Notes: a model not told the origin generated them from the letters alone. A stretch of 44,993 nt of DNA from Alteromonadaceae bacterium (GCA_013216015.1 JABSOI010000048.1:1-44993); one strand, 5' to 3'. Positions 13,358-23,472 are shown, counted from the stretch's first letter. Made by a program: numbers and translations.

Positions 13358-15973
13358 TTAATTGCATAATTTTTCAATTAAAATTTGTTGTTCCTTTTCA
13401 TTTAATGCTTTGTTCTCAACATTTGAAACGATAAACACGTCCTCTACTTTTTCGCCAAAAGTAGTAATTTTTGCTGAATGAATAGTAATTTTGCATTCCT
13501 GAAATACCTGAGCAAAATGAGCCAATAAACCAGGGTGATCTAAAGCTACAATTTCCAATAAAGAACTTCTCTTGGTTTGGGTTTTAATAAAAGTAACCTG
13601 AGTGGGTATTTTAAATTGTTGTAGTTTTTTTGTGATCGGCTTTATATTAATTTCTCTAAAATTTTCTTTAGACAAAGCAGCTGTCAGCGACTGGGCTATG
13701 TCTAATGCTCGTGAGTTTTCTTCTATGGGTCTGCCTTTTTGATCTAATACGACAAAGGTATTTACGGTATACCCAGTTTTACTGGTTATTATTTTTGCGT
13801 CATGAATTGATAATTTCTTATTTCCTAATAAATTTACCGTAGAGGCCAAAATTCTGGAACGTTCTTTTGTATAAACAAAAACTTCTGTGCCACCGCGATA
13901 GGGTTTAGGGCTAATTAAAACCAAGGGGATATTTCTGTCGTGGTTGAGTATATTTTTGCAATGCCAGGCAATTTGCTCAGGTGAATAACGTAAAAAGTAA
14001 TCGGCTTTAAACTCAGCCCATAAACTGGTTAAATCTGTTTTATGAATATCAGATTGGTTAAGTAATTCGATTGCCTGTTGTTGGTTTTCTCTGATTTTAG
14101 AACGTAAATCAACAGGTTTTTCTAATCCTCGACGAAAAGCTCGTTTAGTGTTGAAATATAATTCTTCAAGTAAATTTGCTTTCCAGCTGTTCCACAATGT
14201 TTCATTGGTTGCCCGCATGTCTGCAACAGTTAAGCAGTATAAAAAATCAAGGTGAGCTTCATCCCGAACTATATCGGCAAATTTTTTGATAACCTCATCA
14301 TCGGATATATCCCGGCGCTGTGCGGTAACCGACATTAATAAATGTTGCTCTACCAACCAGGATATCATGCGTGCATCATGTTTGTTAATTTTATGAGCTT
14401 TACTAAAGTTTAACGCATCAATTGCACCCAACTTTGCGTGATCTCCACCACGTCCTTTGGCAATATCATGAAATATACCTGCCAGAAAGAGCATTTCTGG
14501 TTTTCTTATGCGTTGTACTATTTTACTACACAGAGGGTATTCATGGTTATGTTCAGTTTGACTGAAGCGGTATAGATTTTTGATTAATCTGAAACTATGT
14601 TCATCAACAGAATAAGCATGAAACAAATCAAATTGCATTTGGCCGACAATAGAACGCCATTCAGGTAAATAAGCACCTAAAATACTATGTCGATGCATTA
14701 ATGTGAACGGTAGCCCTAAACCTCGCGGGTGTTTGATTATGCTAATAAATATGCGGCGCGATTCTGCATAATCATTTAAACCTGAAATTAGACGTCGACG
14801 GCTATTTCTCAGCAATCTAAGGGTATCTGGATGTAAGCCTTTAATTAGCTTGTGCTGAGCAATAATTAAAAACATTTCCATTATTTTAGTTGAACGCATG
14901 AATATTCGACTATTCGTGGTTTTTATCAAACCATCAACAAGGATAAAGTCGTCATTAATTACATTGACTTCTCTGTCTGAGCCCTTTTTTAAAATAGCAT
15001 GATCAAAATGTTGCAATAACATGGTGTTTAATTCGGCAACCCGGGCAATAATACGGAAGAAACGTTTCATCATCCGTTCTATTGCTAGTTTCCCTTCATT
15101 ACCGAAACCCATTAGTTTAGCTACATCACCTTGATAATCGAAAAGTAAACGGTTTTCGTTACGTCCAGAAATAATATGTAAGGCAAAGCGCATTCGCCAT
15201 AAGTAATCCTGACACTCCAGTAATTCAAAAAATTCATTTCGGGTTAAATAATTATGTTCAACTAATTCTTCAAGTGAGTCTGCTTTAAAGTGTCGTTTGG
15301 CGACCCAGCCAATCGTTTGTATGTCGCGTAATCCACCGGGGTTTGCTTTTAAATTTGGCTCTAGAGTGTAAGCTGCACCGTGATATACCTGATGACGACT
15401 TACCTGTTCATCTCGCTTGGCAATAAAAAATTTTTCAGAAGTCCAAAAAAAATCTTCGTTCAATAGCGGCTGTAAGTGTTGGGTAAGGGAGTTATTTCCA
15501 CAAATTTGACGCATTTCCATTAAATTAGTTGCGACAGTGACATCCTTAACCGCTTGTTTCAAGCATTCCATAATACTTCTTACACTATGGCCAATATCAA
15601 GTTTTACATCCCAAAGTTGAGTGATAAATGCTGATATTTTATCTTCGACTAGGGTATCAATTTTCTCCTGGGTAAGTAATAAAATATCAACATCAGAATG
15701 AGGATGAAGTTCAGCCCGACCATAACCGCCAACGGCAATCAAGCTAATTTGGTATTCATCTAACCTGTGTTGACACCATAATTTAATTAGAATTTGATCA
15801 ATAAAATGCGCACGGGCAGCTACAAGCACAGCTGAATCTGCTGTAGAAAATTGCTCTTCAAGCCATTCGTTAAATGATAGGGTTAATTCGCAAATTTCTG
15901 AACTATTTAATGGTTCGGCTGTAATAGCCAATTTTGCAATTAACTGCTCGGGTATTATTGTTTGTGAATCCAA
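13358..15973 (-). CDS. glnD: Bifunctional uridylyltransferase / uridylyl-removing enzyme (PII regulator)
   Basis: An 871-residue sensor of glutamine that adds UMP to PII proteins under nitrogen limitation and removes it under excess. Domains in order: nucleotidyltransferase (about 70-200) with [19 protein letters not shown], metal Asp94 and Asp96; a GlnD linker region (about 200-450); an HD hydrolase domain with His502-Asp503 ([18 protein letters not shown]); and two C-terminal ACT domains (about 690-770 and 795-871) that bind glutamine. Length matches E. coli GlnD (890). The start is TTG at 15973 with a GAAGA site seven bases upstream; there is no better ATG near. Order map, glnD, dapD on one strand matches enteric bacteria. 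Confidence 0.97.
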   Translation of the reverse strand: MDSQTIIPEQLIAKLAITAEPLNSSEICELTLSFNEWLEEQFSTADSAVLVAARAHFIDQILIKLWCQHRLDEYQISLIAVGGYGRAELHPHSDVDILLLTQEKIDTLVEDKISAFITQLWDVKLDIGHSVRSIMECLKQAVKDVTVATNLMEMRQICGNNSLTQHLQPLLNEDFFWTSEKFFIAKRDEQVSRHQVYHGAAYTLEPNLKANPGGLRDIQTIGWVAKRHFKADSLEELVEHNYLTRNEFFELLECQDYLWRMRFALHIISGRNENRLLFDYQGDVAKLMGFGNEGKLAIERMMKRFFRIIARVAELNTMLLQHFDHAILKKGSDREVNVINDDFILVDGLIKTTNSRIFMRSTKIMEMFLIIAQHKLIKGLHPDTLRLLRNSRRRLISGLNDYAESRRIFISIIKHPRGLGLPFTLMHRHSILGAYLPEWRSIVGQMQFDLFHAYSVDEHSFRLIKNLYRFSQTEHNHEYPLCSKIVQRIRKPEMLFLAGIFHDIAKGRGGDHAKLGAIDALNFSKAHKINKHDARMISWLVEQHLLMSVTAQRRDISDDEVIKKFADIVRDEAHLDFLYCLTVADMRATNETLWNSWKANLLEELYFNTKRAFRRGLEKPVDLRSKIRENQQQAIELLNQSDIHKTDLTSLWAEFKADYFLRYSPEQIAWHCKNILNHDRNIPLVLISPKPYRGGTEVFVYTKERSRILASTVNLLGNKKLSIHDAKIITSKTGYTVNTFVVLDQKGRPIEENSRALDIAQSLTAALSKENFREINIKPITKKLQQFKIPTQVTFIKTQTKRSSLLEIVALDHPGLLAHFAQVFQECKITIHSAKITTFGEKVEDVFIVSNVENKALNEKEQQILIEKLCN

Positions 15974-16121
15974 TTGTTTATCTTCTGTTGCTTAGTTTAT
16001 ATTTGTGTTTTATTTGACAACATATTACCTGACATATCACTTACCAAGGTTACAAAAGCTGGCAAAGTAAAATTTCGGTGAATGTATACCTTACGTTATT
16101 GGTAAAATTTATTTATAACGA

Positions 16122-16910
16122 TTAGTTATGTAATATTCTTGGAATAGTGTCATCTTTGCGTAAAGTCAGGATTTCACAGCCTGTTTTCGTCACTACTAAT
16201 GTATGTTCCCATTGAGCAGATTTTTTCCCATCAATGGTGTAAACAGTCCAATTATCTTCTTTGTCTAAAATGGTATTGGCACGACCTAAATTGATCATAG
16301 GTTCAATAGTGAAACACATACCTTCCTGTATTTTAGTTTTGTCGTTATTTTTGTAGTGAACAATTTGCGGTTCTTCATGAAATTCAGATCCAATGCCATG
16401 ACCGCAGTATTCTTTAACAATAGAATAACGGCCTGCTTTTTTGATGAATTTTTGAATCGTAGCCCCAATTTCACCAAAAGCAACGCCAGGTTTTACTTTT
16501 TTTATTGCTAAATATAAAGCTTCTTGTGTTAAACGACACAAGCGACTGTCTACAAGTGAAACATCTCCAATAAGAAACATTTTACTGGAGTCACCGTGAA
16601 AGCCGTCTTTGATCACAGTAACATCAATATTAATTACATCACCATCAACCAGTTCAGTATCATCGGGAATACCGTGACAAACAACATGGTTAATTGAAGT
16701 ACAAATTGATTTAGGAAAGCCGTGATAATTTAGTGGCGCAGATATAGCTTGTTGTACTTCTTCTGTGTATTTAGCACAAATGGCATCTAGTTCATTAGTG
16801 GAGATACCAGCCTTTACATGTGGTTCAATCATTTCCAATAGTTCAGCTGCGAGCTGGCCAGCAATACGCATTTTTTCAATTTCTTGCTGGTTTTTTATTA
16901 CTATTCCCAT
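16122..16910 (-). CDS. map: Type I methionine aminopeptidase
   Basis: A 262-residue cytosolic dimetal peptidase that removes the initiator Met from nascent proteins. All family residues are visible: His79 (VVCHGIPDD), metal ligands Asp96 and Asp107 (INIDVTVIKDGFHGDSS), His171 (CGHGIGSEFHEEP), Glu203 (FTIEPM) and Glu235 (WEHTLVV). Length equals that of E. coli MAP (264). GAGG lies five bases before the ATG at 16910. It is read away from rpsB, as in most gammaproteobacteria, but here an extra DsbA-like gene stands between them. The 148-base gap to glnD could hold a separate promoter. Confidence 0.97.
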   Translation of the reverse strand: MGIVIKNQQEIEKMRIAGQLAAELLEMIEPHVKAGISTNELDAICAKYTEEVQQAISAPLNYHGFPKSICTSINHVVCHGIPDDTELVDGDVINIDVTVIKDGFHGDSSKMFLIGDVSLVDSRLCRLTQEALYLAIKKVKPGVAFGEIGATIQKFIKKAGRYSIVKEYCGHGIGSEFHEEPQIVHYKNNDKTKIQEGMCFTIEPMINLGRANTILDKEDNWTVYTIDGKKSAQWEHTLVVTKTGCEILTLRKDDTIPRILHN

Positions 16911-17022
16911 TTATACCTCAAGGTGTTTGGCTAACAGCCGTTAAATTTGTCAATAAGTTCCTAAGCATAATTTTCAGCTAGCTTAGGTATTGGTATCACT
17001 CAAGTTATTTGAGTATAGTTTG

Positions 17023-17055
17023 AAACAAAGCACTAGGAAATACCTGGCTTTGTTT
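17023..17055 (-). terminator. Terminator hairpin after the DsbA-like gene
   Basis: AAACAAAGC (17023-17031) and GCTTTGTTT (17047-17055) pair perfectly, with an inner AGG/CCT pair. It overlaps the stop codon of the gene on the minus strand, and its T-ending arm supports termination on that strand. Another hairpin (CCTAAGC / GCTTAGG, 16970-16987) follows before map. Confidence 0.55.
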
Positions 17056-17708
17056 TATTCCTGATTTAATTCTATATTAATAGCATCAACGATGGTTTGC
17101 GGTGCTTGGAGATATAAATTGTGATTCAATAAAATTAATTTCTCATCTACAGCAAGCAGCAATGCCGGAATAGCGTTGGTGCCAATAATTTCTCGCATCG
17201 ATATAATATCATGCATGGTAATTTCTGCATCTTGTGACAGTTTATTTTTGTTAAATACTTTACCTGGTGGTGAAAGTTTTAATTGGTTAATTATCAGGGA
17301 AAAGTCATCTTTATCTGATAATTCATTCCCTTCTTCAAAGTGAGCCTGTTGCAGAGCATTTAGCAGTGGCAATGATTTTTTAGGGGCTTTGTTTTCGGTC
17401 CAGGCCATAACATTAGCTGCAATCGTTGAATCTTTTTTAATGTTAAGTTGATTAATATAGCGATCACTGAATGTTTGTAGACTATCATTTCTCACATCAC
17501 TAATTAGCTCAGGTGTAATTTTTTCGTCACCTTCGTAATTCGCACAATGCCAAAGGTTAATTTTTATCTGAGGAAATGCTTTTGCAATTTCGTTAGTTAA
17601 CTTTGTTGTGGCGTAGCTCCAGGGGCAATGAGTATCATAAATATAAAATAGCTCAATAGTAGTTTCAAAATTGTTATTATTTTTAACATTAGCAGAGGGG
17701 TGGGTCAT
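17055..17708 (-). CDS. DsbA-family thioredoxin-fold protein with an atypical CPWS motif
   Basis: A 217-residue protein with a DsbA-like layout: a beta strand (IELFYIYDTHCPWSY, Cys28), a helical insertion (about 65-160) and a C-terminal strand pair with a cis-Pro candidate in GTNAIPALLLAVDEK. It resembles the cytosolic DsbA-like group whose motif is usually C-x-W-C. Here the second Cys is Ser31, giving CPWS, and the only other Cys (Cys55) is not in motif position. It therefore probably cannot cycle a dithiol and may act as a monothiol isomerase, reductase or glutathione-dependent enzyme. There is no signal peptide, so it is likely cytosolic. The ATG at 17708 is chosen by family length; the upstream site AAAGAAAAC is weak. 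The substrate is unknown. Confidence 0.7.
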   Translation of the reverse strand: MTHPSANVKNNNNFETTIELFYIYDTHCPWSYATTKLTNEIAKAFPQIKINLWHCANYEGDEKITPELISDVRNDSLQTFSDRYINQLNIKKDSTIAANVMAWTENKAPKKSLPLLNALQQAHFEEGNELSDKDDFSLIINQLKLSPPGKVFNKNKLSQDAEITMHDIISMREIIGTNAIPALLLAVDEKLILLNHNLYLQAPQTIVDAINIELNQE

Positions 17709-17911
17709 TACTTTGTGTTTTCTTTATGAAGTTGATTAGTTGAATTTTAACGTGCAGAATTCAAATAAACCAGTCCAAAAGCCGATTAATAAAATACCCC
17801 GTTGTTATCTTCGGGTATTAGGACAAATAACTAGTTAAAAAATTGTTTTTATGTTATAAAGTGCGCCGTTGAAACAGTTGACGTAAATAGACTGTTTTCA
17901 GCGAATAACCT

Positions 17912-17931
17912 GTATCAAATTAATTTGATAC
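17912..17931. promoter_or_regulatory. 20-bp palindrome in the rpsB upstream region
   Basis: GTATCAAATT and AATTTGATAC are exact inverse halves, giving a perfect 20-bp palindrome about 190 bases before rpsB. It could be an operator or part of the S2 leader structure. Another hairpin (AATAC-CCCG / CGGG-TATT, 17793-17819) lies further upstream. Confidence 0.35.
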
Positions 17932-18059
17932 TTACAATAAAACTCACATACATCTGTTAAAGATATACCGGGGTGCTCAGCTTATTTATTCAATAGCTGT
18001 TTTTGATTATCTATCACCGAATAATAATGTTTCGGGTAAGATAATATAGCAAAGCATAA

Positions 18060-18086
18060 TTGATAAGCACAAGAGTCGTGTATATT
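18060..18086 (+). promoter_or_regulatory. Possible rpsB promoter
   Basis: TTGATA (18060-18065) and TATATT (18081-18086) are spaced 15 bases apart, shorter than ideal. They would give a leader of only about 30 bases. In E. coli the rpsB leader is longer and S2 represses its own synthesis by binding it, so an upstream promoter near 17830-17900 is equally possible. Confidence 0.25.
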
Positions 18087-18122
18087 GGGTGTATGAACGC
18101 TTAACCCCATAAAGGAAAAAAC

Positions 18123-18851
18123 ATGCCAAACGTTTCTATGCGCGATATGCTTAAAGCAGGTGTTCACTTCGGTCACAAAACCCGTTATTGGAACCCAAAA
18201 ATGAAGCCATACATTTTTGGTGCTCGTGACAAAGTTCATATTATCAACCTTGAACAAACTGTACCTATGTTTAATGACGCTTTAGCGCTTTTAAACAACA
18301 TATCTTCTAAAAAAGGTAAAATTTTATTTGTTGGTACTAAACGTGCTGCAAGTGAAGCGATTAAAGAATCTGCAATAAAATGTGACCAATTTTATGTTAA
18401 CCACCGCTGGTTAGGTGGAATGTTGACTAACTGGAAAACAGTTCGTCAATCTATCAAACGTTTAAAAGATCTTGAAGTTCAAAGCACTGACGGTACTTTT
18501 GAAGCGCTTACTAAAAAAGAAGCGTTAATGCGTACACGTGAAATGGAAAAGCTTGATAAAAGCTTAGGTGGTATCAAAAACATGGGTGGTTTACCTGACG
18601 TTTTATTTATCATTGATGCCGATCACGAACATATTGCCATTAAAGAAGCTAACAACTTAGGTATTCCGGTTATTTCTGTAGTAGATACTAACTCTAATCC
18701 AGATAACGTTGATTACATCATTCCAGGTAATGATGATGCTATCCGTGCTGTTACCTTGTACACAAATTCTGCTGCAAACGCTATTTTAGATGGTCGTGAG
18801 CAGAACATCGTAGTACAAGCTGAAAAAGACGGATTTGTTGAAGCTGAATAA
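18123..18851 (+). CDS. rpsB: 30S ribosomal protein S2
   Basis: The 242-residue S2 protein, needed with S1 for mRNA binding on the 30S subunit. It starts [20 protein letters not shown] and has the family signatures [34 protein letters not shown] and [25 protein letters not shown]. Length matches E. coli (241). AAAGGA lies 7-12 bases before the ATG. It heads the plus-strand block. The 400-base upstream gap probably contains its promoter and the S2-binding leader that represses rpsB-tsf in E. coli. Confidence 0.98.
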   Translation: MPNVSMRDMLKAGVHFGHKTRYWNPKMKPYIFGARDKVHIINLEQTVPMFNDALALLNNISSKKGKILFVGTKRAASEAIKESAIKCDQFYVNHRWLGGMLTNWKTVRQSIKRLKDLEVQSTDGTFEALTKKEALMRTREMEKLDKSLGGIKNMGGLPDVLFIIDADHEHIAIKEANNLGIPVISVVDTNSNPDNVDYIIPGNDDAIRAVTLYTNSAANAILDGREQNIVVQAEKDGFVEAE

Positions 18852-18899
18852 TTGCCTCAGCTATAAATAAATTAACAATAAACGTTTAATTTAGATTTT

Positions 18900-18924
18900 G
18901 AAGCAGAGAGTCATTCTCTGCTTC
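18900..18924 (+). terminator. Attenuator hairpin between rpsB and tsf
   Basis: GAAGCAGAGA (18900-18909) and TCTCTGCTTC (18915-18924) form a perfect 10-bp stem with a 5-base loop, followed by ATTGTATTT. A partial terminator in this gap is known in E. coli and sets the S2 to EF-Ts ratio. The weak T tract fits incomplete termination. Confidence 0.6.
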
Positions 18925-18953
18925 ATTGTATTTAACTTTAATACGCAAACTAT

Positions 18954-18996
18954 TTGGAAATACTGAATTTGTATTTCCAAGAAGTTTGGGTATATC
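18954..18996. repeat. Solo MITE end with hairpin in the rpsB-tsf gap
   Basis: TTGGAAATAC (18954-18963) pairs with GTATTTCCAA (18971-18980). The right arm runs on into GAAGTTTGGGTATA. Inverted, this matches the end of the 255-bp element at 29397 (TATACCCAAGCTTCTTGG). It is a remnant or minimal form of that element inside an essential operon. Confidence 0.5.
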
Positions 18997-19017
18997 TGAA
19001 TATTTAAGGAATTACTT

Positions 19018-19893
19018 ATGACTGTTACTGCTGCAATGGTTAAAGAATTACGTGAACGCACAGCTGTAGGCATGATGGATTGTAAAAAAGCTTTAGTTGA
19101 ATCTAATGGCGATATGGAATTAGCTATTGATAACATGCGTAAATCAGGTCAAGCAAAAGCTGCTAAAAAAGCAGGTCGTATCGCTGCTGAAGGTGTTATT
19201 TTAACTAAAGCTGAAAACGGTGTTGCTACAATTGTTGAACTTAACTGTGAAACTGATTTTGTTGCCCGCGATGAAAGTTTTGTCGCTTTTGGTAAAAAGC
19301 TTATCAAAGTAGCATTTGCTGCTAAAGCAAATTCAATCGACGTACTAAATGCTGAGAAAATCGGTGAATTATCGGTTGAAGAAACTCGTGCTAACTTAGT
19401 AAACAGAATTGGTGAGAATATGACTGTACGTCGTGTAACTACCATTGAAGGTTCTGAGTTTACTTCTTCATACGTACACGGTGGCCGTATTGGTGTTATC
19501 GCTGCGTTAAATGGTGGCGGCGCTGAACTTGCCAAAGATATCGCAATGCATGCTGCAGCGGCTAATCCTCAGTATGTTAAGCCTGAAGATGTACCTGCTG
19601 ATGTTGTTGCAAAAGAAAAAGAAATTCAACTTGATATCGCTTTACAAAGTGGTAAGTCAAAAGAAATCGCTGAAAAAATGGTAACAGGTCGTATGGCTAA
19701 GTTTACTGGTGAAGTTAGTTTAACTGGTCAAGCATTCATTAAAGATCCTTCAATGAAAGTTGGTCAGCTTCTTAAAGATAAATCTGCAGATGTAACTACT
19801 TTTATCCGTTTTGAAGTTGGTGAAGGTATCGAGAAAAAATCTGAAGATTTTGCTGCTGAAGTTGAAGCACAAATTGCTGCTGCAAAAAAATAA
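19018..19893 (+). CDS. tsf: Translation elongation factor Ts
   Basis: The 291-residue nucleotide exchange factor of EF-Tu. Its N-terminal UBA-like domain contains [15 protein letters not shown], and the core carries the TDFVAR loop ([15 protein letters not shown], about 75-90) that inserts between EF-Tu domains. The dimerisation part and C-terminal module follow ([13 protein letters not shown]). Length is close to E. coli EF-Ts (283). TAAGGA is ideally placed before the ATG at 19018. The codons are markedly biased, as expected for a highly expressed gene. Confidence 0.98.
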   Translation: MTVTAAMVKELRERTAVGMMDCKKALVESNGDMELAIDNMRKSGQAKAAKKAGRIAAEGVILTKAENGVATIVELNCETDFVARDESFVAFGKKLIKVAFAAKANSIDVLNAEKIGELSVEETRANLVNRIGENMTVRRVTTIEGSEFTSSYVHGGRIGVIAALNGGGAELAKDIAMHAAAANPQYVKPEDVPADVVAKEKEIQLDIALQSGKSKEIAEKMVTGRMAKFTGEVSLTGQAFIKDPSMKVGQLLKDKSADVTTFIRFEVGEGIEKKSEDFAAEVEAQIAAAKK

Positions 19894-19961
19894 TGAGCGT
19901 TCAATGGTCGGTTGGCCATCGTATTAGACCATATCTTTGTGTTGTCTGATGAACGTATCAA

Positions 19962-19998
19962 AATAGCTGGGGTCTGAATCGATCACGGCTATTTTTTT
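19962..19998 (+). terminator. Intrinsic terminator after tsf
   Basis: AATAGCTG (19962-19969) pairs with CGGCTATT (19986-19993), including one G-T pair, and T residues continue to 19998. It ends the rpsB-tsf unit, so pyrH needs its own promoter in the following 85 bases or depends on readthrough. Confidence 0.75.
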
Positions 19999-20083
19999 AC
20001 CTACTGTCTTTCCATTTTGTTTGTTCAAATTTTAATATTAAATTTGAGCTGAGATTTAAGTGAATTTAAGGAATTATTATCTC

Positions 20084-20824
20084 ATGAGCGTAAACCCCAA
20101 ACCAAGATATCGTCGCATTCTATTAAAATTAAGTGGTGAAGCATTGATGGGAGACGAAGGATTTGGTATCGACCCTAAAGTGTTGGATCGCATGGCTCAA
20201 GAAATTAAAGAATTAATTGAAATGGGCATTCAAGTTGGTCTTGTTATTGGTGGTGGTAACTTATTCCGTGGTGCTGGGCTTGCTGAAGCTGGCATGAACC
20301 GAGTTGTTGGTGATCAAATGGGTATGCTGGCTACGGTTATGAATGGCCTGGCAATGCGTGATGCCTTACACCGCGCTTTTGTAAATACTCGTTTAATGTC
20401 TGCGATTGATTTAGCAGGGGTCTGTGACCGATATAACTGGGCAGAAGCAATTAGTTTGCTAAAATCAGGCCGAGTTGTTATTTTTAGTGCAGGAACTGGT
20501 AATCCGTTTTTTACTACAGATTCTGCTGCTTGTTTGCGTGGTATTGAAATAGAAGCTGATGTTGTGCTTAAAGCTACCAAGGTTGATGGTATTTATTCGG
20601 CTGATCCGGTTACTAACCCTGATGCTGATTTATTTAAACATTTAACCTATGATGAAGTTTTAGATAAAGAATTAAAAGTAATGGACTTAGCTGCCTTTAC
20701 GCTAGCACGAGACCACAACATGCCTATTCGTGTTTTTAATATGAATAAAGTGGGTGCACTTAAATCTGTTATTATGGGCGGTGAAGAAGGCACTACAATT
20801 AACCATCTGAGAAATGATAATTAA
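20084..20824 (+). CDS. pyrH: UMP kinase
   Basis: A 246-residue hexameric bacterial UMP kinase that makes UDP from UMP and ATP. The amino acid kinase fold is clear: [22 protein letters not shown] (about 57-66), [16 protein letters not shown], the acceptor site [16 protein letters not shown] and LKATKVDG. The frame is open to a GTG at 20060, but ATG 20084 gives [20 protein letters not shown], which matches the E. coli start, and AAGGA lies upstream. Gene order tsf-pyrH-frr is conserved in bacteria. Confidence 0.97.
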   Translation: MSVNPKPRYRRILLKLSGEALMGDEGFGIDPKVLDRMAQEIKELIEMGIQVGLVIGGGNLFRGAGLAEAGMNRVVGDQMGMLATVMNGLAMRDALHRAFVNTRLMSAIDLAGVCDRYNWAEAISLLKSGRVVIFSAGTGNPFFTTDSAACLRGIEIEADVVLKATKVDGIYSADPVTNPDADLFKHLTYDEVLDKELKVMDLAAFTLARDHNMPIRVFNMNKVGALKSVIMGGEEGTTINHLRNDN

Positions 20825-20906
20825 TTATTGCAATTGGTATAACGCGACTTAAAATTAATTTGATATATTTTAAACTGTATTTATAAGGTTTTTAAAGGAA
20901 CGTAAA

Positions 20907-21464
20907 GTGATAAATGAAATTAAACAAGATGCTCAAGAGCGTATGAGTAAAAGTATTGACTCATTAAAGAGCAATCTTAATAAAGTTAGAACTGGCCGTG
21001 CACATAGATCATTACTTGATAATATTGTTGTTGAATATTACGGAATGGATACACCGTTAAATCAAGTTGGTAATATTTCGACTCCAGATGCCCGTACTCT
21101 TGCGATTACTGTGTTTGATAAAGGCATGATTGGCGCTGTTGAAAAAGCAATATTGAAATCAGATTTAGGTCTAAACCCTTCATCACAAGGTACATTGATC
21201 CGTATTCCTTTGCCACCATTAACAGAAGAACGTCGTAAAGATTTAGTTAAAGTGGTTCGTAATGAAGGTGAAAATAGTAAAATAGCTATTCGCAATATTC
21301 GTCGTGACGCAAACTCTGATATTAAAAGTTTAGAAAAAGAAAAAGGGATCGGTGAGGACGAACAACATCAAGCTGAAGACCAAATTCAAAAAATTACCAA
21401 CTCATTTGTTAAGCAGGTTGATGAATTATTGACCGTAAAAGAAGCTGAATTAATGGAAATCTAA
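20907..21464 (+). CDS. frr: Ribosome recycling factor
   Basis: The 185-residue factor that with EF-G splits post-termination ribosomes. The three-helix bundle and beta domain are evident from [53 protein letters not shown] and the C-terminal [13 protein letters not shown] helix. Length equals that of E. coli RRF (185). The start is GTG at 20907 with AAAGGA eight bases upstream, and no better ATG fits. A strong terminator follows. Confidence 0.97.
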   Translation: MINEIKQDAQERMSKSIDSLKSNLNKVRTGRAHRSLLDNIVVEYYGMDTPLNQVGNISTPDARTLAITVFDKGMIGAVEKAILKSDLGLNPSSQGTLIRIPLPPLTEERRKDLVKVVRNEGENSKIAIRNIRRDANSDIKSLEKEKGIGEDEQHQAEDQIQKITNSFVKQVDELLTVKEAELMEI

Positions 21465-21484
21465 TTTTTTATTGCATATTTGTG

Positions 21485-21515
21485 AACGCCGTACATAATA
21501 ACTACGGCGTTTTTA
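21485..21515 (+). terminator. Intrinsic terminator after frr
   Basis: AACGCCGTA (21485-21493) and TACGGCGTT (21503-21511) form a perfect 9-bp GC-containing stem with a 9-base loop, followed by TTTAT. It lies 20 bases after the frr stop and separates frr from uppS. Confidence 0.85.
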
Positions 21516-21713
21516 TGTTCAGGACGAACGGTATGTCACGATCACATGGCAGCTCTAAGGCATCCATGCCTACGCAGCATTAGTGCATCCATGCACGTCG
21601 ATGTGAAGAGACGATGTTCAGGACGAACGTGTATGTCACGATCTCATGGCAGCTTTAAGGCATTTATGCCTTCGCTGCATTAGTGCATCTATGCACGTTG
21701 ATGTGATAGAGTG
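21515..21713. repeat. Two 99-bp tandem repeats rich in small hairpins
   Basis: Unit 1 (21515-21613) and unit 2 (21614-21713) are about 88% alike. Each holds GTTC-AGGAC-GAAC, a GGCAT-based palindrome (GGCATCCATGCC at 21559; GGCATTTATGCC at 21659) and a GTGCAT-based palindrome (21583-21596; 21683-21696). Some differences keep pairing at the palindrome ends while changing the loop. It is non-coding in effect and inserted between the frr terminator and uppS. Confidence 0.85.
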
Positions 21714-21759
21714 ATAATAAGATTTTTTAATGTAAGTTGGTTTTTTGAAAAATACGAAG

Positions 21760-22497
21760 ATGATAGATATTAAAAACAAAAGAATCCCTCAACATGTAGC
21801 TATTATTATGGATGGTAATGGACGTTGGGCAGAATCTCGAGGTAAAACTCGTGTTGCTGGTCACAAGGCTGGAGTTGAATCTGTGCGGGCTGTTGTGACA
21901 ACGGCACGTAAAAGTGGCGTAAAAGCATTGACACTTTTTGCTTTTAGTAGTGAAAATTGGAAGAGACCAGAACAAGAAGTCAGTGTATTGATGGACTTGT
22001 TTATGTTTGTTTTAAAACATGAGGTGAAACGTTTACATAAAAATGGAATTCGCTTGACCGTAATTGGGGATGTCAGTAGGTTTTCAGCAAAATTACAAAG
22101 AAAAATAATTGAAGCACAAGAATTAACTCAAAATAATGAAGGTATGATATTATCAATCGCTGCTAATTATGGTGGTCGTTGGGATATTACCCAAGCGGCT
22201 AAAAAAATGGCTTTGGCGGTAAAAGAAGGACATTTGGCTGTTGAAGATATTACGGAATCAACCTTAAATAGTTTCACTTCTTTAGCTGAAGCTCCAGAGC
22301 TTGATTTGTTGATAAGAACCGGAGGTGATTGTCGTATCAGTAATTTTTTATTATGGCAGGCAGCTTATACTGAGTTTCATTTTACTGAAGTTTTATGGCC
22401 AGATTTTAAAGAAGATGAATTTAGCAAAGCATTAGATATATTTGATCAACGTGAACGACGTTTTGGTCGCACTGGTGCTCAAGTAACGAAGAAGTAA
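21760..22497 (+). CDS. uppS: Undecaprenyl diphosphate synthase (cis-prenyltransferase)
   Basis: About 245 residues. It condenses eight isopentenyl diphosphates onto farnesyl diphosphate to make the C55 carrier lipid for peptidoglycan and O-antigen. Motifs: [14 protein letters not shown] (catalytic Asp), [23 protein letters not shown], and the C-terminal [20 protein letters not shown] and WPDF. ATG 21760 is chosen as the first ATG. A TTG at 21745 would add five residues, and neither has a convincing ribosome site. A small hairpin (TCGATAA / TTATCGA, 22504-22522) follows before cdsA. As the first gene after the frr terminator it needs a promoter inside or after the tandem repeats. Confidence 0.95.
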   Translation: MIDIKNKRIPQHVAIIMDGNGRWAESRGKTRVAGHKAGVESVRAVVTTARKSGVKALTLFAFSSENWKRPEQEVSVLMDLFMFVLKHEVKRLHKNGIRLTVIGDVSRFSAKLQRKIIEAQELTQNNEGMILSIAANYGGRWDITQAAKKMALAVKEGHLAVEDITESTLNSFTSLAEAPELDLLIRTGGDCRISNFLLWQAAYTEFHFTEVLWPDFKEDEFSKALDIFDQRERRFGRTGAQVTKK

Positions 22498-22592
22498 ATT
22501 CTATCGATAATTTTTTTATCGAGCACTTAAAAAGTGACAGAAGTTACACCATAAATCAGAAAATTTAAAAAATAATTAAAAAGGGCTATGTC

Positions 22593-23459
22593 TTGTTAAA
22601 ACAAAGAATCTTAACTGCATTAGTATTGGCTCCAGCTGCAATAGCGGCAATATTTTATTTACCGATCGCTTATTTTTCAGCTTTACTGTTATTTATAATG
22701 GCTGTAGGTGCATGGGAGTGGGGGCCTTTAATGGGCTTTGCTAATCGTTTGCGAAGATCTGCTTTTGTGCTGACCAATATAATTATTATCGGCTTATTGT
22801 GGTATTTTTTTCCTCTTGAGCAATTATGGTTGAAACAGCATCAACTTCAACAGCCTATTCTTTATATGCTCTGGTTAGCTGCACTCTGGTGGACTGTGTC
22901 AGCAGTAATGACCTGTTTATATCCAAGGTACAGTAAATTCTGGTCTAGCCACCGCTCTATCAGAGGTATTTTTGGCTGGTTGACTTTAGTGCCTGCCTGG
23001 CTTGCCTTTATGGTAATTCGTAGCAGTGATTATCAAACAGACAGTTATCATGGCGCTCAATTGTTAATGTCACTGTTTTTGATGGTTTGGAGTGCCGATA
23101 TTGGTGCTTATTTTGTCGGTAAAGCGATAGGTAAAAAGAAGCTCATGCCAAATGTAAGCCCAGGAAAAACCTTCGAAGGTTTTTTGGGTGGTGTTGTATT
23201 TGCGTGTATTTTAGTTTGTATTGCCGGTTTTATTTTGAAATGGAATATATCTGAATTTACGTTAGTTCTAGTTGTTACTGTTGTTATTACTACTGTTTCC
23301 GTGTTGGGCGATTTGAATGAAAGTATGTTTAAACGCCAGGCAGGAGTTAAAGACAGTGGTTCAATATTACCGGGACATGGTGGGATTTTAGATCGAATTG
23401 ACAGTTTAACCGCAACAGCTCCTATATTTGCTCTTTGTTATGCCATAATTGGTTGGTAA
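22593..23459 (+). CDS. cdsA: Phosphatidate cytidylyltransferase (CDP-diglyceride synthase)
   Basis: A 288-residue inner-membrane enzyme with about eight hydrophobic segments. It makes CDP-diacylglycerol from phosphatidate and CTP, the branch point for all phospholipids. The C-terminal signature DLNESMFKRQAGVKDSG-(S)-ILPGHGGILDRIDS holds the metal-binding acidic residues, and SADIGAYFVGKAIGKKKL precedes it. The start is TTG at 22593 with AAGGG upstream, giving MLKQRILTALVLAP, which aligns with the E. coli start. dxr starts 13 bases after its stop, so the two are coupled. Confidence 0.96.
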   Translation: MLKQRILTALVLAPAAIAAIFYLPIAYFSALLLFIMAVGAWEWGPLMGFANRLRRSAFVLTNIIIIGLLWYFFPLEQLWLKQHQLQQPILYMLWLAALWWTVSAVMTCLYPRYSKFWSSHRSIRGIFGWLTLVPAWLAFMVIRSSDYQTDSYHGAQLLMSLFLMVWSADIGAYFVGKAIGKKKLMPNVSPGKTFEGFLGGVVFACILVCIAGFILKWNISEFTLVLVVTVVITTVSVLGDLNESMFKRQAGVKDSGSILPGHGGILDRIDSLTATAPIFALCYAIIGW

Positions 23460-23472
23460 GTAGTATTTTATT

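Noticed and set aside
17793-17819. Hairpin upstream of rpsB as a terminator
   Set aside because: The stem is bulged and no transcript is known to end there. It lies upstream of both neighbouring genes, so I did not list it as a feature of its own.
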